Shown in pieces: positions 59,388 to 64,000 of a DNA stretch of 64,000 nt; positions within the stretch are counted from its first letter, which is position 1; the number at the start of each line of letters is the position of its first letter. This DNA is from Mesorhizobium sp. M7A.F.Ca.US.008.03.1.1 (GTDB taxonomy: Bacteria > Pseudomonadota > Alphaproteobacteria > Rhizobiales > Rhizobiaceae). Position numbers and translations under genes: made by a program. The DNA lies in NCBI RefSeq assembly GCF_003997495.1, contig NZ_RZRU01000016.1:62001-126000 (forward strand), given 5' to 3'. The notes beneath the pieces are model-generated. The model did not search any database and was not told the DNA's origin. It saw only the letters and a list, made by a program, of their open reading frames with translations.

Positions 59388-60070
59388 GCAGCGGCAAGCA
59401 GGTCCGGACGCCTCTCGGCTGTCAGCTTCTCTGACTCCGCGCGCCGCCAGGCGGCAATCTTCCTGTGATTGCCCGAAATCAGCACCTCGGGAATCTCGCG
59501 GCCCTCGAATTCCTGCGGCCGCGTATAGTGCGGATGTTCGAGCAAGCCGTTTTCAAAGCTCTCTTCCTCGCCCGATACCGCGTTGCCCATCACGCCGGGC
59601 AACAGCCGCACCACGGCGTCGAGCAGCACGAGCGCCGCCGGCTCGCCACCCGACAGGATGAAATCGCCGATGGAGACTTCCTCCAATCTCCGCGCGTCGA
59701 TCACCCGCTGGTCGACGCCTTCGAAGCGGCCGCACAGGATGATGGCGCCCGGCCCTGCGGCCAGTTCGCGCACGCGGACCTGGGTTAGCGGCTTGCCGCG
59801 CGGGCTCATCAGCAGGCGTGGCCGCAGATCGCCTTCGGGCGAAGCATGGTCGATGGCTTTCGCCAACACGTCGGCGCGCATCACCATGCCGGCGCCGCCG
59901 CCGGCGGGCGTGTCGTCGACGGTGCGATGGCGGTCGGTGGCGAAGTCGCGGATCTGGATCGCTTCCAGCGACCACGTCCCGGCCTCGAGCGCCCGCCCGG
60001 CCAGCGAGACGCCAAGCGCACCCGGGAACATTTCGGGGTAAAGCGTCAGCACCGAAGCGGAAAAACTCAC
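59369..60070 (-). CDS. trmD: tRNA (guanine-N1)-methyltransferase TrmD
   Basis: A 233-residue SPOUT methyltransferase making m1G37. VLTLYPEMFPGALGVSLAGR, DFATDRHRTVDDTPAGGGAG and LCGRFEGVDQRVIDARRLEE with the knot GDFILSGGEPAALVLLDAVV are typical. GTG 60070 overlaps the rimM stop by four bases. Its last 19 bases overlap the TauE gene. Confidence 0.96.
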   Translation of the reverse strand: MSFSASVLTLYPEMFPGALGVSLAGRALEAGTWSLEAIQIRDFATDRHRTVDDTPAGGGAGMVMRADVLAKAIDHASPEGDLRPRLLMSPRGKPLTQVRVRELAAGPGAIILCGRFEGVDQRVIDARRLEEVSIGDFILSGGEPAALVLLDAVVRLLPGVMGNAVSGEEESFENGLLEHPHYTRPQEFEGREIPEVLISGNHRKIAAWRRAESEKLTAERRPDLLAAAQPLAK

Positions 60071-60666
60071 CGGTTGCCCCCGGCATCGCTCGGTCCGCGC
60101 GGCCTGCCCTTCGGGTCGAAGTCTTCCTCACGCGGGCCATCGCCATCCTCGTCCTCGACCAGCCCGGCTGCCGCCGGATCGACGCGGACGAAGCCATCGG
60201 CGATGGACACTTGTGGCACCGCGGCCTGCGTGAACGGGATCAGCACGCCCTTGCGCCCGCCCAGCGTCACATCGAGAATGTCGCCGCCGCCGAAATTGTG
60301 CACCGCGACCACCTTGCCAAGCACGGCAGCCGTGTCGTCGCGGACTTCGAGGCCGACGAGGTCGGCATGATAGAATTCATCTTCCTCGCCATCGTCCGGC
60401 AGCATCGAACGGTCGACGAACAGCTCCGTGCCGGCCAGCGCCTCGGCCGCGTTGCGGTCGGAAACGCCCTTGAAGCGGACCACGACGACGGTGTTGGCGG
60501 GCCTGATGTCGACGATCTGGAAGGCGCGGCCGTCCCGGGCGTAGAGTGGCCCGTAATCGGCCAGCGCCAGCGGCTCACCGGTGAAGGTCTTCACCCGCAA
60601 TTCGCCCTTGATGCCATGGGCTGCGCCGATCACGGCCATCTGGACAGGGTTCTGGAGCTTGCTCAT
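60067..60666 (-). CDS. rimM: Ribosome maturation factor RimM
   Basis: A 199-residue 30S assembly factor. The N-terminal RimM domain reads MAVIGAAHGIKGELRVKTFT; the C-terminal PRC barrel includes EDEFYHADLVGLEVRDDTAA and VHNFGGGDILDVTLGGRKGV. A charged tail of about 30 residues follows (EDEDGDGPREEDFDPKGR). ATG 60666 was chosen over an 11-codon extension. Coupled to trmD. Confidence 0.95.
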   Translation of the reverse strand: MSKLQNPVQMAVIGAAHGIKGELRVKTFTGEPLALADYGPLYARDGRAFQIVDIRPANTVVVVRFKGVSDRNAAEALAGTELFVDRSMLPDDGEEDEFYHADLVGLEVRDDTAAVLGKVVAVHNFGGGDILDVTLGGRKGVLIPFTQAAVPQVSIADGFVRVDPAAAGLVEDEDGDGPREEDFDPKGRPRGPSDAGGNR

Positions 60667-60763
60667 GGCGAAATATCCTTTGGCCTGCTCTAACCCCACG
60701 CGGCTGTCATTTCAATGACGGGCTCTTCACCGCTTCCTAACCCGAATACTCGAAAATGCCGCC

Positions 60764-61702
60764 ATGCAGGAATTCCTCATCCCGGCCAAACGCGATCTCC
60801 AGGCGGCGCGCGAAAGCTGGCTGAAGATGCTCGCGCGAGAACGTCGGCTGTCGCCGGCGACAGTCGAAGCCTATGAGCGCGACACGCGCCAATTCCTGCA
60901 TTTCCTCACCGGCCATTGCGGCGGTCCGCCCGGTATTTCGGACATTGCCAATCTGCGCCCGGCCGATCTGCGCGGCTTCCTCGCGGCGCGGCGCAACGCC
61001 GGCGCCGGTGCTCGCACACTTGGCCGCGGGCTGGCCGGCATCCGATCGCTGCTGCGTTTCCTCGAGCGGCGCGGCCTCGCCAATGCGGCGGGTGCGGCAG
61101 CACTGCGCGCACCGCGCCAACCCAAATCGCTGCCCAAGCCGCTGACGGCGAGTGACGCCAAGCATGTCGTGTCAATCGAAGGCCAATTGGCGGAAGAACC
61201 CTGGATCGCGGCCCGCAACGCCGCCGTGCTGACACTGCTCTACGGCTCCGGCCTGCGCATTTCCGAGGCGCTCGGCCTGGCCGGCACCGATCTGGCGTCG
61301 GCGACCGACACGGTGCTGCGCGTTACCGGCAAGGGCGGCAAGACGCGCCTGGTGCCGGTGCTGCCGGTGGCGCTGCGCGCAATCGCCGAATATCGCCGGC
61401 TCTGCCCCTATCATCTCGACCCCAAGGGCCTGCTGTTTCGCGGCGCCCGCGGCGGCCCGCTAAACCCGGCCATCGTCCAGCGCGACATGGCCAAACTGCG
61501 CTCGGCGCTCAACCTGCCCGATACCGCGACGCCGCATGCGCTGCGCCATTCCTTCGCCACGCATCTGCTCGGGCGCGGCGGCGACCTGCGCACCATCCAG
61601 GAACTACTCGGCCACGCCAGCCTGTCGACGACGCAGATCTACACCGGCGTCGACACCTCAAGACTGCTCGAAATTTACGAATCGGCGCATCCGCGGGCAT
61701 GA
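60764..61702 (+). CDS. xerC: Tyrosine recombinase XerC
   Basis: A 312-residue tyrosine recombinase that resolves chromosome dimers at dif with XerD. The SAM-like N-domain covers 12-110; catalytic residues R165 (YGSGLRISEAL), K190 (RVTGKGGKTRL), H258 and R261 (HALRHSFATHLL), H284 (GHASLSTTQIY) and Tyr293 are present. Divergent from rimM over a 97-base gap. The functional partner FtsK is encoded at 31-34 kb. Confidence 0.92.
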   Translation: MQEFLIPAKRDLQAARESWLKMLARERRLSPATVEAYERDTRQFLHFLTGHCGGPPGISDIANLRPADLRGFLAARRNAGAGARTLGRGLAGIRSLLRFLERRGLANAAGAAALRAPRQPKSLPKPLTASDAKHVVSIEGQLAEEPWIAARNAAVLTLLYGSGLRISEALGLAGTDLASATDTVLRVTGKGGKTRLVPVLPVALRAIAEYRRLCPYHLDPKGLLFRGARGGPLNPAIVQRDMAKLRSALNLPDTATPHALRHSFATHLLGRGGDLRTIQELLGHASLSTTQIYTGVDTSRLLEIYESAHPRA

Positions 61703-61763
61703 ACCCTTTAATTTCGCAGTACCGATTAACCGTTTTGCCGCTTTTCGGTCCTAGAAGAGGCTC

Positions 61764-62834
61764 ATGAAACGCGTCATAGCCATCGCCGACCGCGCAGCGT
61801 CCATATCGCTGAAGCTGCTTGTTGCGCTCAACGTCCTGTTTTTCCTGTCTTTCCTTGCCGTCTTGCTGTTCGCGGCCGGCAGGGCGCATGCCGAAATTCC
61901 GACCTGCACCGGAGCCGACATGCTGTCGGCTTTGCAGAAGAACGATCCGGCGACCTACCGCAAGATCGAAGCGGAAGCCGCCGCGACGCCGAACGGCAAA
62001 GGCCTGTTGTGGAAGCTGGAAAAGCCGGGCGAAAAGCCGTCCTTCCTGTTCGGCACCATGCATATGACGGACCCGCGCGTGACCACGCTGCCACCGGATG
62101 CGCAGAAGGCCTATGACGCCGCCGGCACCATCGTCATCGAAACCACCGACGTGCTCGACAAGCAGAAGATGATGGTCGCGATGCTCAAGGAGCCGGACCT
62201 GATGATGTTCACCGATTCGACGACGCTGGCGTCGTTGCTGTCGCCGGACGATGCGGCGGCCATGAACACCGCGCTCGACGCGCGCGGCATCCCGCCAGCG
62301 ACCGTTGCCAAGATGAAGCCGTGGATGCTTTCGGCGATGATGGCACTGCCGGCCTGCGAACTCGCCCGCCAATCCGGCGGCGCCCCGGTGCTCGATGTCA
62401 GGCTGGCGGAGGGTGCAAAGGCTTCCGGCAAGCCGGTGGAAGGATTGGAGACGGCTGAAAGCCAGTTGCGCGCCATGGCCTCGCTGCCGCTGGCATTTCA
62501 CATGAAGGGCCTCGTCGACACGCTGAAGCTCGGCGACAAGGTCAACGACATCAACGAAACCATGATCGTGCTCTACCAGCGCGGCGACACCGGCATGTTC
62601 TGGCCGCTGTTTCGCGTGGCCATGCCGGAAGGCACGGACGACCCCGCGGGCTATGCGGCGTTCGAGGAAACCATGATCACCAGCCGCAACAAGGTGATGG
62701 TCGAGCGTGCCGAACCGATCCTTGCCAGGGGCAACGTCTTCATGGCGGTCGGCGCCCTCCACCTTCCCGGCCCCGAAGGCCTGGTCGAGGATTTCCGCAA
62801 GGCAGGTTACACCGTCACGCCTGTTGGACTTTAG
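61764..62834 (+). CDS. TraB/GumN family protein
   Basis: A 356-residue protein with an N-terminal membrane segment or signal (LKLLVALNVLFFLSFLAVLL), then a Tiki/TraB-like domain. FLFGTMHMTDPRVTTLPPDA supplies the first GxxH-type motif and NVFMAVGALHLPGPEGLVED the C-terminal GALH motif, with TVIIETTDVL-like IVIETTDVLDKQK between; these are the proposed metal-binding sites of this protease-like family. Four cysteine-poor helices lie between. Probably exported or periplasmic. The substrate is unknown. Confidence 0.87.
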   Translation: MKRVIAIADRAASISLKLLVALNVLFFLSFLAVLLFAAGRAHAEIPTCTGADMLSALQKNDPATYRKIEAEAAATPNGKGLLWKLEKPGEKPSFLFGTMHMTDPRVTTLPPDAQKAYDAAGTIVIETTDVLDKQKMMVAMLKEPDLMMFTDSTTLASLLSPDDAAAMNTALDARGIPPATVAKMKPWMLSAMMALPACELARQSGGAPVLDVRLAEGAKASGKPVEGLETAESQLRAMASLPLAFHMKGLVDTLKLGDKVNDINETMIVLYQRGDTGMFWPLFRVAMPEGTDDPAGYAAFEETMITSRNKVMVERAEPILARGNVFMAVGALHLPGPEGLVEDFRKAGYTVTPVGL

Positions 62835-62846
62835 CTTTACTGACCT

Positions 62847-63326
62847 TCACTTGGCCAGGATCTGAGCCAGCATCGCCGGAACGATGATCCGGTGGAATGG
62901 CATGATGATCGCCAGATAGGTCCGCCCGAGCCAATTGTGCGTCTTGACGATCGTCGATACAGCCACTTCCTGCCGGCCCATGCCAAGATCCCTGACGTCG
63001 ACCACGACACGGAAATCGAGATGCCGGTCGTCCATGCCAAGCACGACCTTGCCGGGAATCTGGCTGATGAGCGGAAATATCCCGATCCGGCCGTGCGGCA
63101 ACACGGCAGGTTCCAAGCCGGTCTTCAGCCGGAATGGCCTGACGGCAAGGTTGCGCAGCGCCATGAGCCTGCCGATCCAGGGCGGTGTTCGCCCCAGGGC
63201 GCGTTCCGCCGCGCCGAGTGCGGTTAAAGAAAGACCTTCAGTGACCAGCACATATCGGTCGGCGAACTGGGCTCCGGCGAGAGCATCCCAGTGATTCGAA
63301 ACGACCTGTGCTGCGGGATTTGTCAT
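62847..63326 (-). CDS. DUF2867 family protein
   Basis: A 159-residue protein of the SRPBCC-like DUF2867 group: DRYVLVTEGLSLTALGAAER, RTPPWIGRLMALRNLAVRPF, MDDRHLDFRVVVDVRDLGMG and WLGRTYLAIIMPFHRIIVPA. Such domains may bind a hydrophobic ligand. ATG 63326 has GAGG nine bases upstream and is preferred to the longer frame to 63440. Convergent to the TraB gene. Confidence 0.85.
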   Translation of the reverse strand: MTNPAAQVVSNHWDALAGAQFADRYVLVTEGLSLTALGAAERALGRTPPWIGRLMALRNLAVRPFRLKTGLEPAVLPHGRIGIFPLISQIPGKVVLGMDDRHLDFRVVVDVRDLGMGRQEVAVSTIVKTHNWLGRTYLAIIMPFHRIIVPAMLAQILAK

Positions 63327-63518
63327 GGCAAAATCCTCTGAATCGACCATAGCAGGCACAAACCTGGCGCGCTGCGTGGCGAAACGACGCCGTTCAGGCT
63401 GCGGAAAGGCAGGATTGTCCTTGTTTTTGGCGTTTTCCAACCCTAGCGTGAAACCAGTTCAATGATTGCGCGTTGAATGGTGTTGATTGATATTTTTTCA
63501 TCCACGGAGGACACTTTT

Positions 63519-63872
63519 ATGGCGAACGCACCGAATCCAAACGATCCGTTCAACCCCAACACCACCAACACCACCATCAAACAGAGCGGTGGCGGCGGTA
63601 GTGGCTGGCTGATTGCGCTGGTCGTCGTTATTCTGGCGGTTGTCGCGTATTATGTTTTCGGAAGAAGTGGTGAGCACCCGGCACCAGCCGAGCCGCCGGC
63701 GGCCAGCACGCCGGCCCCCGCGCCCGCACCGGCAGAACCGATGAAGCCAGCCGAACCGGCTCCCGCAGCACCTGCTCCGGCCGCGCCTGCCCCAGCCGCG
63801 CCTGCACCCGCAGAACCTGCTCCTGCTCCGGCCCCGGCACCCGCGCCGGCTCCTGCCGCACCGGCCAACTGA
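63519..63872 (+). CDS. Single-helix membrane protein with Ala/Pro-rich tail
   Basis: A 117-residue protein: a polar Asn/Pro/Thr-rich N-terminus (NAPNPNDPFNPNTTNTTIKQ), one membrane helix (GWLIALVVVILAVVAYYVFG), then about 65 residues of Ala/Pro/Glu repeats (units PAPA, PAAPA, PAEP). GGAGG precedes ATG 63519. The tail would be an extended, periplasm-spanning rod like that of TonB or OmpA-linker proteins. Not a known family; the repeat may vary between strains. A terminator follows. Confidence 0.72.
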   Translation: MANAPNPNDPFNPNTTNTTIKQSGGGGSGWLIALVVVILAVVAYYVFGRSGEHPAPAEPPAASTPAPAPAPAEPMKPAEPAPAAPAPAAPAPAAPAPAEPAPAPAPAPAPAPAAPAN

Positions 63873-63890
63873 TCGGCTCGATATCAAATA

Positions 63891-63925
63891 CAAACGGCCC
63901 GCTGAGAAGCGGGCCGTTTTGTTTT
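63891..63925 (+). terminator. Rho-independent terminator after the Ala/Pro-rich gene
   Basis: A 12-base stem AAACGGCCCGCT / AGCGGGCCGTTT with a four-base loop, followed by TGTTTT. A classical strong terminator, about 20 bases after the stop. Confidence 0.85.
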
Positions 63926-63972
63926 AGCCGTTGGAGGCTTGGCGCCAAGCCACCCGGCGCATCGGGAGCGCC

Positions 63973-64000
63973 TCAGATGTGGATCGGCTTGAAGAACGTC
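63973..64000 (-). CDS. C-terminal end of an unidentified minus-strand gene (partial)
   Basis: A minus-strand frame running off the window end reads TFFKPIHI then TGA, a sensible coding end next to a terminator that is bidirectional in form. Nine codons are too few to name the product, and a chance frame cannot be excluded. Confidence 0.35.

Noticed and set aside
61509..62762. 417-codon minus-strand frame opposite xerC and the TraB gene
   Set aside because: Shadow frame; the plus-strand genes show complete motifs.
1..64000. tRNA, rRNA, prophage or plasmid origin
   Set aside because: No cloverleaf, ribosomal RNA, integrase-with-att or repABC sequence was seen by eye; the single tyrosine recombinase is XerC.

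Overview
The window is GC-rich, densely coded chromosomal DNA from an alphaproteobacterium of the order Hyphomicrobiales (Rhizobiales), most likely a Mesorhizobium. Three things point there: a Ros/MucR regulator; linked core genes (hemC-hemD-Mic60-hemY beside tsaD-gpsA, glnK-amtB near ftsK-lolA-xthA, sdhCDAB, rimM-trmD, rplS, leuC); and rhizobial palindromic repeats scattered between genes. I saw no rRNA, tRNA, CRISPR array, prophage, transposase or symbiosis gene. The genus is an inference from style and gene order, not from a database search.

Layout. 1-3.7 kb: a partial SMP-30/gluconolactonase gene, a YihY-type membrane protein and a NarL-type two-component pair. 3.8-9.7 kb: a candidate sRNA, then a sugar-oxidation run of glucoamylase, 6-phosphogluconate dehydrogenase, glucose-6-phosphate dehydrogenase and a ROK/polyphosphate glucokinase. 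9.8-14.6 kb: mucR, an aminotransferase, an MFS exporter, a NIPSNAP protein, a class I amidotransferase and a TerB protein. 14.5-21.7 kb: the divergent heme/membrane-shape operon (hemC, hemD, Mic60, hemY) and tsaD-gpsA. 21.7-31.2 kb: YciI, EVE and METTL20-like methyltransferase genes, a DUF1761 protein, a LysR regulator, DUF1127, an L,D-transpeptidase, an OmpR-type regulator with a cyclic-nucleotide-binding protein, a family 9 glycosyltransferase, an unknown membrane protein, xthA and lolA.

31.3-43.6 kb: ftsK, two small exported or membrane proteins, amtB-glnK behind a strong sigma-54 promoter candidate, tesB, a UbiH-type hydroxylase, small YciI and OsmC proteins, an AraC regulator and a divergent cluster of three coupled small exported-protein genes. 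43.6-53.4 kb: a YceH protein, sdhCDAB, small exported proteins, two tandem diguanylate cyclases and leuC. 53.4-64 kb: a methyltransferase, an amino-acid ABC transporter without its ATPase, ohr-ohrR, rplS, a TauE transporter, trmD-rimM, xerC, a TraB/GumN protein, a DUF2867 protein, an Ala/Pro-rich membrane protein and the tail of one more gene.

The most unusual content is non-coding. Two related repeat elements near 23.8 and 25.2 kb contain short tandem arrays (CCCTACTG x11, CCCTACT x4) and supply the stop codons of flanking genes. Two REP-like inverted pairs lie at 53.7-53.9 and 55.5-55.7 kb; the first is bracketed by 19-bp direct repeats. A third palindromic family (ends GCAATTCC/GGAATTGC) occurs three times. 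There is also a compact sRNA candidate at 3.85-3.91 kb. I found no clearly new defence or metabolic system.
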